A stretch of DNA of 23,410 bases from an uncultured Lachnoanaerobaculum sp. (GCA_937925515.1 CALALP010000096.1:1-23410), one strand, 5' to 3'. Shown: positions 7,783 to 14,734, counted from the stretch's first letter. Made by a program: numbers and translations. The notes: a model not told the origin generated them from the letters alone.

Positions 7783-9541
7783 ATTACTGTTTTTAACTCT
7801 GCTATTTATTACATTTTCAAGTTTTTTAAGCTTTGCTAAAGATTATAAATGCTTAGTAACTCCTGTAATTGCAGTAGATAAAAATAAAACCGGCTATAAT
7901 ATTAAAAATTGGCATGATTTATATTCAGTTGAAGAAAATGTAAGTATAACCTCAGATTATAATAAGCTCTATTATCTTCTTTGTGGTATGAGTTATGGAC
8001 TTGAGGGAAATAGCTATTCTTTTAAAGAAAGTTTTGGGCTACTTAATAACCTACATAAGAAAAATAGGTTAAAGTCAAATTCATTAACATCAGCAATTAG
8101 AATATGTTTTGATTATGAGGCTGTTGCTCTAAAAAAATATAACCCTGATATAGAAATCATTATCCCAAATGAGGGGAGCATAAGTTTTCCGATAGAATTT
8201 TTACATGATGACAAAGTAAATATTTCAAATCTAAGTAAGCAAAAAATGTTAAAACAAGGATTTAGACTTATTGATAAGACATTTTCATATACACTTGACA
8301 AAGGTAGCTACAAATATTGTGCATCATTTAATGATACAGGAATTAGTAAGGGAAGTATTTCTTATGAAAGTAAGTTTAAAAAGCAGGTACTAGGTCAAAA
8401 CATTATATTCCCAAGCGATAATATAGAACTTAATATAATTTCAATGTTTTGTATAATCCTAACTCTAGTTTTCATTTTCTATATTATAACCTCTAGTTTT
8501 TATAGTAAAATAAAACCTATCCTAATTGGAATTATGACCTTTATGCCGGCTTGTCAGCTTATACTGCTTACCTGCATAAATATATTTAAAAAAGATTTTT
8601 ACAACACACAAATTTATACAAACTTAAATTTAATACTAAATTGCTTACTTATACTAATACCTATATTAATCATAAGTATAAAATTTTTAATTTTTAATAA
8701 TGTAGCAATCTCAAATAAACATTTAAAAAAGCTATTTTTATATTCTCCACTACAGATTAGTTTATTTGACAAGGAAAATAGGCTTTTATTAAGTTGTGCC
8801 TATCCACTAGAGGTAGAAAAAGACATTAAAAATATTTCATTTAACAACCTAAATCTTTCATTTAAAAATAACCTAAACTCAACCAAGAGGCTTGAAACAA
8901 GGTTTAAAGGAACAATGACAAGACTTGCTACTGTAAACTCAATGCTTATAAATGAACAAACTATATATAAGAAACTAGAAGTATTAAAGGTAAGAAATGA
9001 ACTTTTTGAAAAACTAAAAAATGATGTTCAAGCAGAAACAGAAGAGCTTTCATTTTTAACTTTAAAGCTAAAAAATGAGGCAGATGAAACAATTAAAAAA
9101 AGTTATGTAAGTAAAATGATTTTTTTACTTAACTATATAAAGAGAAAATGTAATCTTGTATTAAACCTAAAAGAAAATACATTGACCCACTCAAAAGAAC
9201 TTATTGCCTATATGAATGAATTTATAGACTTTGCAAATTTTGCAGGAAGTAAGGCTATGCTGGTAACAAATACTGACAAGGCATTGCCTAGGGATACAGC
9301 ACTATTTATATACGAACTTTTTTACTACATACTTGAGTATTCCACAAAAAATTCAAGTTCTCTCTTTTCAAGATTTTTTAGTGTAGATGAGAATTTACAT
9401 CTTGAATTTATGCTTTCCTGCCCAAACACTAAGCTTGTCATTCCAAAAAAATTTACAGATTTTTTAGACTCAAAACTAGGAAATCTTGAAATCATTGAAT
9501 CCGATGAAAGCCTAATAGTTAGATTTTTCATTCCTATATAA
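7772..9541 (+). CDS. Membrane protein with binding-protein-like exterior and degenerate histidine-kinase-like interior
   Basis: A 589-residue protein. A cleavable-looking signal peptide (1-22) precedes an exterior domain (23-215) in which ICFDYEAVALKKYNPDIEIIIPNEGSISF resembles the second lobe of iron/polyamine-type binding proteins. Three hydrophobic segments follow at about 223-243, 247-272 and 285-310, then a short PAS-like piece (LFLYSPLQISLFDKENRLLL, 321-340). A helical region (385-465) sits where a dimerisation/phosphotransfer domain would be but has no H-box His. The last 100 residues sit where an ATPase domain would be, but the segment ALFIYELFYYILEYSTKN replaces an N-box and no G-box glycines are visible. 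The ATG has AGGAG 6 nt upstream and overlaps the sensor gene. I infer a pseudokinase that senses ligand outside and modulates the true kinase encoded next. No named family is recognised. Confidence 0.65.
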   Translation: MKNKLLFLTLLFITFSSFLSFAKDYKCLVTPVIAVDKNKTGYNIKNWHDLYSVEENVSITSDYNKLYYLLCGMSYGLEGNSYSFKESFGLLNNLHKKNRLKSNSLTSAIRICFDYEAVALKKYNPDIEIIIPNEGSISFPIEFLHDDKVNISNLSKQKMLKQGFRLIDKTFSYTLDKGSYKYCASFNDTGISKGSISYESKFKKQVLGQNIIFPSDNIELNIISMFCIILTLVFIFYIITSSFYSKIKPILIGIMTFMPACQLILLTCINIFKKDFYNTQIYTNLNLILNCLLILIPILIISIKFLIFNNVAISNKHLKKLFLYSPLQISLFDKENRLLLSCAYPLEVEKDIKNISFNNLNLSFKNNLNSTKRLETRFKGTMTRLATVNSMLINEQTIYKKLEVLKVRNELFEKLKNDVQAETEELSFLTLKLKNEADETIKKSYVSKMIFLLNYIKRKCNLVLNLKENTLTHSKELIAYMNEFIDFANFAGSKAMLVTNTDKALPRDTALFIYELFYYILEYSTKNSSSLFSRFFSVDENLHLEFMLSCPNTKLVIPKKFTDFLDSKLGNLEIIESDESLIVRFFIPI

Positions 9542-9552
9542 ACGAGGGAATT

Positions 9553-10791
9553 ATGACTTTACTTAAAAATTTTTCATATACTATAATAACCATAACTTAT
9601 CTACTTTCAATATTAAATTTAATATTTGAAACTTTGATAGTAAGCATTTACATTTTTAAATCAATCAAAGCACAAAGACTTAGACTACTTAAAGAATTAT
9701 TTATACTCGTAATTTCATTTACATTATTCATATTTATAGTTTACTCAAAAGAACGCTACAATTTTGATTGGTATACTGAAAGTTATAACTTTAACTGGCA
9801 ACAAAGCTATGTCTACTTAATAATAGTTCTAATACTATTAATTAGAAATGTTTATACACTTACTACATTGTATAACAAACCCTACATTTTATCACTTAGT
9901 ACAATCTTTGATGCCCTACCAAACGCCATATTAATCTTTAACAAAAAAGGCAAGATTTTACTCATAAATAAAAGCATGACAACGCTGATGACAACATTAA
10001 GCATTAATGCAAAAGAACTTATAAATTTTAAAATTGAAAATGCTGTACTGCTTATGTCTTATGATAATGTGCATATATATAGGCTCAAAAATAATGAAGT
10101 TTGGAAATTTATCATAGAAAAAATACCACAGCTTTCAGGTACAAGTCAGCTGATGGCAACTGATATAAGTGATAATTGGGAACTCATTGAAAAACTTAAG
10201 TTTGATAATGAACTCCTGGCCGAAAAAAGTAATCAAATTAAAAATGCTCTCGAAAATATCAAACAAATAAGTCGTGTCGAAGAAGAACTTGAAACCAAAA
10301 TACGAATACATGACAATTTAGGGCAGAAAATAACATTTTTACTTCATAATCTAAGACAGGGCAGAAGTATTGACTATGAAAGCCTTACCTCCATAAGCTC
10401 AATTTTAGAAAGTACAATTAGAGGAAAACAAGAACTTGATGTAGAATCAGAATATAGACTACTAAAAAATGCACTTATGAATATGGATATTGCACTAAAT
10501 ATGCATGGCAACTTCCCAAAGAATGAAAAACTTGCTAAAATCTATATGGATATTATAAATGAGGCAACCTCAAACGCCATAAGACATGGCTTTTCAAAGC
10601 AAATAGATATTGAATTTACTGAAGAAAATAATATAAGTAGACTTAAAATCATTAATACAGGTTTTTCAAACAAGGAATTTAGCGAGGGCTCAGGTATTAA
10701 GAGTATGCGAAAGAAGATAATGAAACTAAACGGAGAATTTAATATAACAACCTCTCCATTTTGTATTAATATAAAAGTACCAATTAACTAA
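9553..10791 (+). CDS. Sensor histidine kinase, NarX/DegS (HisKA_3) type
   Basis: A 412-residue membrane kinase. Three hydrophobic segments (about 10-38, 47-64, 86-104) give a small membrane domain with little exterior. A PAS-like domain follows (118-205, beginning STIFDALPNAILIFNKKGKILLINK), then a coiled coil and the phosphotransfer helix with RIHDNLGQ, H253 being the probable phosphorylated residue as in HisKA_3. The ATPase domain shows an intact N-box (INEATSNAIRHG, N341), INTG (G1, 367-370), and EGSGIKSM (G2). It therefore looks active, unlike its upstream neighbour. With so little exterior of its own it probably relies on the neighbouring proteins for sensing (inference). The gene starts 11 nt after the previous stop, behind GAGGGA, and leads directly into the response regulator gene. 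Confidence 0.9.
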   Translation: MTLLKNFSYTIITITYLLSILNLIFETLIVSIYIFKSIKAQRLRLLKELFILVISFTLFIFIVYSKERYNFDWYTESYNFNWQQSYVYLIIVLILLIRNVYTLTTLYNKPYILSLSTIFDALPNAILIFNKKGKILLINKSMTTLMTTLSINAKELINFKIENAVLLMSYDNVHIYRLKNNEVWKFIIEKIPQLSGTSQLMATDISDNWELIEKLKFDNELLAEKSNQIKNALENIKQISRVEEELETKIRIHDNLGQKITFLLHNLRQGRSIDYESLTSISSILESTIRGKQELDVESEYRLLKNALMNMDIALNMHGNFPKNEKLAKIYMDIINEATSNAIRHGFSKQIDIEFTEENNISRLKIINTGFSNKEFSEGSGIKSMRKKIMKLNGEFNITTSPFCINIKVPIN

Positions 10792-10813
10792 AATCAGTTA
10801 CTAAGGAGTATGT

Positions 10814-11431
10814 ATGATAAAAGTATTAGTTGTAGATGACCATGTCGCTCTTTGCGACTTATTTAAAAATGCTTTTGAAAATGAGGACGGCTTTGAGGTA
10901 GTGGCAGAATTAAATAATGCACTACTCGCTCCATTATACTGTAAACAATATAAGCCAAATCTTATACTTATGGATATTTGTGCCGAGGGTAAAGCCCCCG
11001 GACTTGAGGCTGCTATTCAGATAAAAAAAATGTTTCCTGAAATAAAAATAATACTTATGTCAGGTTTTGATGAGGTGTCATTTGTAGAAAAAGCAAAAGA
11101 GGCAAATGTAGACGCTTTTATATATAAAAGCAAAAGTCTTGACTTTTTTATGCAAACTGCAAGGGCAGTAATTGACGGAGAGAGATATTTTCCTGAACCT
11201 AAGCAAATTGAAATGCCTGACGGAGAACTTCCCTTTACAGCCAAAGAAATGATTGTTTTAAGATATCTTTGTGCCTGCAAAAGTAGAAAAGAAATTTCTG
11301 AGGAAATGCACATAAGCGAAAATACTGTAAAATTCCACATTTCCAATATACTGGCAAAATCAGGTTTTACCAATACAGCAGAACTGTCAATTCACATGAT
11401 AAGTTCAGGTTGGATAAATCCACATGTATAA
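10814..11431 (+). CDS. Response regulator, NarL/LuxR family
   Basis: A 205-residue response regulator, the cognate partner of the kinase encoded just upstream. The receiver domain (1-120) has the acidic pair D8/D9, phospho-acceptor D54 (LILMDIC), S83 and K105 (IYKSK), all at expected places. The output domain (138-200) is a canonical GerE helix-turn-helix: LPFTAKEMIVLRYLCACKSR, EISEEMHISENTVKFHISNIL, and AKSGFTNTAEL. The ATG has AGGAG 5-6 nt upstream, 22 nt after the kinase stop. It is the last gene of the cluster; downstream there is only a repeat element with a large hairpin. Target genes are unknown; the cluster's own promoter is a natural candidate (inference). Confidence 0.95.
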   Translation: MIKVLVVDDHVALCDLFKNAFENEDGFEVVAELNNALLAPLYCKQYKPNLILMDICAEGKAPGLEAAIQIKKMFPEIKIILMSGFDEVSFVEKAKEANVDAFIYKSKSLDFFMQTARAVIDGERYFPEPKQIEMPDGELPFTAKEMIVLRYLCACKSRKEISEEMHISENTVKFHISNILAKSGFTNTAELSIHMISSGWINPHV

Positions 11432-11456
11432 AAATTATATTTAATTATCACTAAGT

Positions 11457-11635
11457 GAGGCTGTCGCAAAACTAATTTTCATTAGTAATTGTGTTTTCCG
11501 TACAGATACAGAAAAAACTATATTTGCTAATTTAAAGACTTTCTATTATATATCTTGTCCTCCGTAGGGGGACAAAATATATATGGATAGCCATTTTTCG
11601 ACACTACCAACTAAATAGATATTTACAACAGCCCC
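11457..11635. repeat. Short inverted-end repeat element (copy 2, complete, about 179 bp)
   Basis: The left end GAGGCTGTCGCAAAACT is the imperfect inverse of the right end TTTACAACAGCCCC. No coding frame is visible inside. An internal imperfect palindrome of 16-bp arms (11548-11582; TTGTCCTCC/GGGGGACAA core, loop GTA, two mismatches) lies off-centre, about 90 nt from the left end, as in the repeat at the right window edge. The size, ends and lack of a gene fit a non-autonomous MITE-type element. The ends resemble those of IS6- or IS1182-like insertion sequences (from memory). It fills the gap between the convergent response-regulator and alarmone-synthetase genes. Confidence 0.75.
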
Positions 11636-11644
11636 ATAAAGAAT

Positions 11645-12334
11645 TTATATCTTTTTTTCTAAAATACGCCTTATATTTCTCATTCTATCATCTGTCGCTG
11701 CAATAACATCTGCACAATCCTTTAACTCAGCAACTATAACATCTGCATTTTCTATATTTTTCTTATACTTTAATTGATGATCTAGGCTCGCCCAAAAGTC
11801 CATTGCTATTGTTCGTATCTGTATCTCAACTTTTACATTTATCTTTTTGTCTGAGAAAAAAACAGGTGTTTCAATAATCATGTGATATGAACGATAACCA
11901 TTATCCTTGGGATTTCTTATGTAGTCCTTAGTATTAATAACCCTTATATCATCTTGTGATCTAAGCATATTTGCAACATCATATATATCATCTACAAATG
12001 AACATATAACTCTAATTCCTGCAATATCATATACATTTTCTATCATAGAATCAATAGTTACATTTAAGCCTCGCCTATTAAGTTTCTCAACAATACTCTC
12101 TGCTTTCTTAACTCTTGATTTAATCATCTCTATTGGGTTTCTACAATTTCTGATAGAAAGTTCGTCATTTAAAACTTCTATTTTAGTTCTAACAGTTTTT
12201 ATAGCTGAAGAATACATCAGCATAGTTTCCTGAAACCTACTTCCTTTTTGAGGCATTCCCTTTGGAATTTTAATAAGGCTTGAGGGAGGTATAACACGAA
12301 TTAAATCGCTGTTTGGATTTATATCGATTTGCAT
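11645..12334 (-). CDS. relQ: Small alarmone synthetase, RelQ/YjbM type
   Basis: A (p)ppGpp synthetase of 229 residues without hydrolase, TGS or ACT domains. Synthetase motifs are present in order: NPIEMIKSRVKKAESIVEKL, NVYDIAGIRVICSFVDDIYDV, DYIRNPKDNGYRSYHMII, and VKVEIQIRTIAMDFWASLDHQL with the trailing YKK. It makes pppGpp/ppGpp from ATP and GTP/GDP in the cytoplasm as a stress output. I start at ATG 12334 (AGAGAGG about 10 nt upstream). A longer frame can begin at a TTG at 12388, but this overlaps the promoter. A single-gene unit, convergent with the response regulator. The family assignment is firm; RelQ rather than RelP is my judgement from length and motif wording. Confidence 0.88.
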   Translation of the reverse strand: MQIDINPNSDLIRVIPPSSLIKIPKGMPQKGSRFQETMLMYSSAIKTVRTKIEVLNDELSIRNCRNPIEMIKSRVKKAESIVEKLNRRGLNVTIDSMIENVYDIAGIRVICSFVDDIYDVANMLRSQDDIRVINTKDYIRNPKDNGYRSYHMIIETPVFFSDKKINVKVEIQIRTIAMDFWASLDHQLKYKKNIENADVIVAELKDCADVIAATDDRMRNIRRILEKKI

Positions 12335-12359
12335 ATTTATCGTTACCTCTCTTATACAG

Positions 12360-12388
12360 TTTATAATACTTTCATAAGTATTATACAA
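12360..12388 (-). promoter_or_regulatory. relQ promoter with overlapping 22-bp palindrome
   Basis: The minus strand carries -35 TTGTAT (12383-12388), 17 nt, and -10 TATAAA (12360-12365). Between and across them lies a perfect inverted repeat ATAATACTT-N4-AAGTATTAT (12363-12384), a typical operator geometry. The predicted start leaves a short leader just before the AGAGAGG ribosome binding site. Confidence 0.6.
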
Positions 12389-12462
12389 TATTTTTTCCTA
12401 AATTTCGACCTAAAACACGCTTTAAAGTATAAAATTTTAGTGAACTTTTGTAGATTAGTATT

Positions 12463-12494
12463 TTGTCCCAAATATTATATAGTAATTGGGACAA
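12463..12494. repeat. Inverted repeat TTGTCCCAA/TTGGGACAA
   Basis: A perfect 9-bp inverted repeat with a 14-nt AT-only loop in non-coding sequence. It has no clear T-tract on either side. Its GTCCC/GGGAC core recalls the internal hairpin of the short repeats in this window, but the flanks do not match their ends. The surrounding 12389-12580 is very AT-rich with no supported gene. Confidence 0.45.
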
Positions 12495-12582
12495 GGTGGT
12501 TATATAATTAATTTTTTGCTAAATGATATTCCTATTATTTATTTTGATTAAATTTTTATTAAATAACTAAATAATATTAAAA

Positions 12583-12828
12583 TTGACTTTTTGCACCCAA
12601 AAATTCAAACATACTACTAACAGAAATATTGCATCTTATTCAAAGAAACTATCTATTTTAATACAAGCAATCAAGGCATTAGGAAAAGATAATATTACTG
12701 AAGAAAATATAAAAAAACTTGCATTATTCAGTCAGAACATAAAAGAAGATTTAAAACATGATACTTTAAAGTTACCATTTTGGATTAGGGAAGTTTTAGA
12801 AAAAATACAGGAGGTAAATAATGAGTAA
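12583..12828 (+). pseudogene. Remnant of a small gene of unknown function (about 65-80 residues)
   Basis: An open frame of up to 81 codons with no ATG or GTG start and no ribosome binding site; the only start-like codon is a TTG at 12583 in AT-rich DNA. The C-terminal half reads as a real protein (NITEENIKKLALFSQNIKEDL, then LPFWIREVLEKIQEV, amphipathic helices). It ends 8 nt past the start of the next short frame, so the two were probably translationally coupled. I do not recognise the family. It is best read as the 3' part of a gene whose 5' end has been lost, possibly phage- or plasmid-derived given its neighbour. Confidence 0.5.
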
Positions 12829-12883
12829 ACTACTAGAAATATCAAATAAAGAACTAGGCGTGAGAAAACTCTCTCACGCCTAA
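12821..12883 (+). pseudogene. Truncated start of an ORF6N/antirepressor-like gene
   Basis: Twenty codons behind an ideal ribosome binding site (AGGAGG, 6 nt, ATG). The first 14 residues, MSKLLEISNKELGV, resemble the start of phage ORF6N/antirepressor-type proteins as I remember them. The frame then runs into the terminator hairpin at 12856-12881 and stops. The good translation start with nothing behind it says that the body of the gene has been deleted, with the junction near 12856. The family call rests on a very short stretch and is tentative. Confidence 0.4.
12856..12881 (-). terminator. Intrinsic terminator of mrp
   Basis: A perfect 10-bp stem AGGCGTGAGA/TCTCACGCCT with a 6-nt loop, followed on the minus strand by AGTTCTTTATTT. 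It begins 24 nt after the mrp stop codon. The T-tract is interrupted, so termination may be partial. Confidence 0.7.
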
Positions 12884-12905
12884 CATTAATTATTACAATA
12901 TAAAC

Positions 12906-13760
12906 TTATAAATCTCCTAAAGCCACCTCAACTGCCTTATCAAGTGCAGGGATTTCTAAGTACTCGGCAAGTCCTGCATCTATTGCAGTAGCATTTGCAG
13001 GGTCTATCGGTATTCTTGCTAAGACCTCTAAACCATATTCCTTTGCGACTTCATCTATATGGCTTTCTCCAAATATAGAATGTCTACCCTTGCAATCAGG
13101 ACATTCAAAATAACTCATATTTTCAACAAGTCCAAGTATTGGTATATTCATGGTCTTTGCCATATTTACTGCCTTTGCCACAATCATTGAAACAAGGTCT
13201 TGAGGGCTTGTAACTATAATAATTCCATTTACAGGTATGGATTGAAATACTGTAAGAGGCACATCTCCTGTTCCCGGTGGCATATCAACATACATAACAT
13301 CTACATCGCCCCAAAGAACCTCTCCCCAAAATTGCTTTACAACACTTGCAACAATAGGACCTCTCCAAACTACCGGATCTGTTGGATTATCTAATAATAG
13401 ATTTGAGCTTATAACTGTAATTCCGGTATTTGAATATGACGGAATCATTGCTCCGTCATCAGTGGCAAAAACCTTGCCCGATATGCCAAAAGCTTTAGGT
13501 ATTGACGGGCCTGTAATATCTGCATCAAGTATTGCAGTAGACAGTCCTTTTGCTCTTGACTTAACTGCTAGCATAGAAGTTACAAATGATTTTCCAACTC
13601 CACCTTTTCCACTCATTACTCCTATTACTCTCTTTACTGAGCTATCTTTATTTAATCTAACTGTAAAATCAAAAGGTTGCTGCATGCCTTGGCTATTTCT
13701 TGCACTGCAATCTGATACACCACAAGAGCTGCAACCCCCACTTCCACATGAACTACTCAT
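12906..13760 (-). CDS. mrp: Mrp/NBP35-family iron-sulfur carrier ATPase
   Basis: A P-loop ATPase (284 residues) that binds and delivers Fe-S clusters in the cytoplasm. The Walker A-like GKGGVGKS is at 51-58, the MYVDMPPGTGD switch at 156-166, and the cluster-binding CPDC at C220/C223 within ENMSYFECPDCKGRHSIFG. The N-terminus carries a Cys/Ser/Gly-rich segment with cysteines at 5, 10, 13 and 18, an NBP35-like extension which could bind a second cluster. The ATG at 13760 has AGGAG 5 nt upstream. The repeat at 13791-13939 ends only 30 nt before the start codon, so the mrp promoter must lie within the repeat or beyond it. A stem terminator follows the gene. Confidence 0.95.
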   Translation of the reverse strand: MSSSCGSGGCSSCGVSDCSARNSQGMQQPFDFTVRLNKDSSVKRVIGVMSGKGGVGKSFVTSMLAVKSRAKGLSTAILDADITGPSIPKAFGISGKVFATDDGAMIPSYSNTGITVISSNLLLDNPTDPVVWRGPIVASVVKQFWGEVLWGDVDVMYVDMPPGTGDVPLTVFQSIPVNGIIIVTSPQDLVSMIVAKAVNMAKTMNIPILGLVENMSYFECPDCKGRHSIFGESHIDEVAKEYGLEVLARIPIDPANATAIDAGLAEYLEIPALDKAVEVALGDL

Positions 13761-13790
13761 ATAATCTCCTCATATAAAAATAAAAAATTA

Positions 13791-13939
13791 AGGAGTTGTT
13801 GCGAAATAGTTATCCTTAGTGTAATTTGTCCCCCAAGGGGGACAAATTACATATAATGATATATAAATATAACTTTTTATTTTACAATAGAGAACAACAA
13901 AATTAACTACTTGTAAAAATTAATTTTGCAACAGCTCCT
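13791..13939. repeat. Short inverted-end repeat element (copy 3, complete, about 149 bp)
   Basis: The ends AGGAGTTGTTGCGAAA and TTTTGCAACAGCTCCT are inverted copies of each other. A perfect 15-bp-arm palindrome (13820-13851; TGTAATTTGTCCCCC, loop AA, then its complement) lies near one end. Read on the minus strand, it shares its end, a GTTGTTCTCTATTG core and the GTCCCCC hairpin with the copy at the right window edge, in the same order, so the two are homologous. No coding frame. It sits 8 nt after the folT stop and 30 nt before the mrp start. Confidence 0.78.
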
Positions 13940-13947
13940 AGTTTCCA

Positions 13948-14502
13948 TTAAGCTTTGGAATATATAAATTTATGCTTAATATTTTGAAGCATTTGAGATA
14001 CTCCATAAAAAATAAATGTATCTATTGGGAGCATAACTAAGTTTTTAATTACTCTTGCAGGTAAAATAGCCATTATTACCTTACCATATAGTATATGTAA
14101 TAAATATGTACCTATAATAACATTACATATAAGGCTTACAATAAATTGTGTTACTACTATTCTTGGTACTGTAATAGGGTGCTTATAATAGCTTATTCCA
14201 TATATCAAACCTGCAAGTGCCGCATTTAATGTAAATGCAATAGCAAAATCGCCGTCAGGTTTAATAAAATACTTTACAACATTAGTTATTGTATTAAAAA
14301 CAGCACCGACTACCCCACCAAATAATGATGCAACAGCTTGATTTACAATAGTACCTAGACCAATCTTTATAAATGGCCCAATCTTTATACTATAAAGACT
14401 TAAAACTATTGACGCTGCAACCATCATTGCACATACGGTTATTGTTCTTACTTTTTTTAGCTCCCCAAAAGATGAATCTAAATTTTTAAATATCTCTGTC
14501 AT
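13948..14502 (-). CDS. folT: ECF transporter S component, folate-specific (FolT)
   Basis: A 184-residue integral membrane protein with about six hydrophobic segments, the length and pattern of ECF S components. After a short cytoplasmic start, VRTITVCAMMVAASIVLSLYSI leads to an IKIGLGTIVNQAVASLFGGVVGAVF region and a PDGDFAIAFTLNAALAGLIYGI segment, as in FolT-like proteins. It would bind folate outside and work with a shared EcfA/A'/T energising module encoded elsewhere in the genome. The folate assignment is strongly supported by the THF riboswitch in its leader. ATG 14502 has AAAGGAGG 6-7 nt upstream. It is a single-gene unit with its own promoter between truB and mrp. Confidence 0.9.
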   Translation of the reverse strand: MTEIFKNLDSSFGELKKVRTITVCAMMVAASIVLSLYSIKIGPFIKIGLGTIVNQAVASLFGGVVGAVFNTITNVVKYFIKPDGDFAIAFTLNAALAGLIYGISYYKHPITVPRIVVTQFIVSLICNVIIGTYLLHILYGKVIMAILPARVIKNLVMLPIDTFIFYGVSQMLQNIKHKFIYSKA

Positions 14503-14532
14503 AAATGTCCTCCTTTGCTATCCTCATACCAC

Positions 14533-14564
14533 AAAAAAAGATTGCAAAAGCGACCTATTTTGCA
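14533..14564 (-). terminator. Intrinsic terminator in the folT leader
   Basis: On the minus strand TGCAAAA (14558-14564) pairs with TTTTGCA (14543-14549) across an 8-nt loop, followed by ATC and seven T residues (14533-14539). The 5' arm shares three nucleotides (14562-14564) with the 3' strand of riboswitch stem P1, so the two structures exclude each other. Confidence 0.75.
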
Positions 14565-14658
14565 GCGGGATGCGATGAAAAAACCGCACTGAATACAGTT
14601 TCGTTCTGTCGACAACTCCCTGTTCGACAAACACTTAACGCTTAATCATCTACTCTGC
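14562..14658 (-). promoter_or_regulatory. Tetrahydrofolate (THF) riboswitch
   Basis: The 97-nt leader on the minus strand follows the THF aptamer consensus (Rfam RF01831) block by block: AGAGTAGATGATT, AGCGTTAAGTG, CAGGGAGTTGTC, AGAACGAAACTG, CAGTGCGGT, ATCGCATCCCGC. Stem P1 is GCAG (14655-14658) with CTGC (14562-14565), where the known aptamer I recall has GGAG with CTCC, a compensatory change that supports the fold. It senses reduced folates and controls the downstream folT gene. A terminator follows at once, so control is probably at transcription level. Confidence 0.93.
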
Positions 14659-14681
14659 TTTATTATTATTTACAATTACAA

Positions 14682-14710
14682 ATTATATAATACCTTTATG
14701 TAATAGGCAA
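14682..14710 (-). promoter_or_regulatory. folT promoter
   Basis: Minus-strand -35 TTGCCT (14705-14710), 17-nt spacer, -10 TATAAT (14682-14687). The predicted start, near 14675, is about 17 nt before the riboswitch aptamer and about 60 nt beyond the truB stop, so folT can be expressed separately from the truB operon. Confidence 0.8.
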
Positions 14711-14734
14711 CTAAGTTTTCAAATAAGTACATAA

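Noticed and set aside
4848..11431. A sugar ABC importer operon
   Set aside because: Only a binding protein is present; none of the neighbours has a permease or an ABC ATPase signature.
12335..12388. TTG start for the alarmone synthetase
   Set aside because: That codon is part of the promoter -35 region and has no ribosome binding site; ATG 12334 does.
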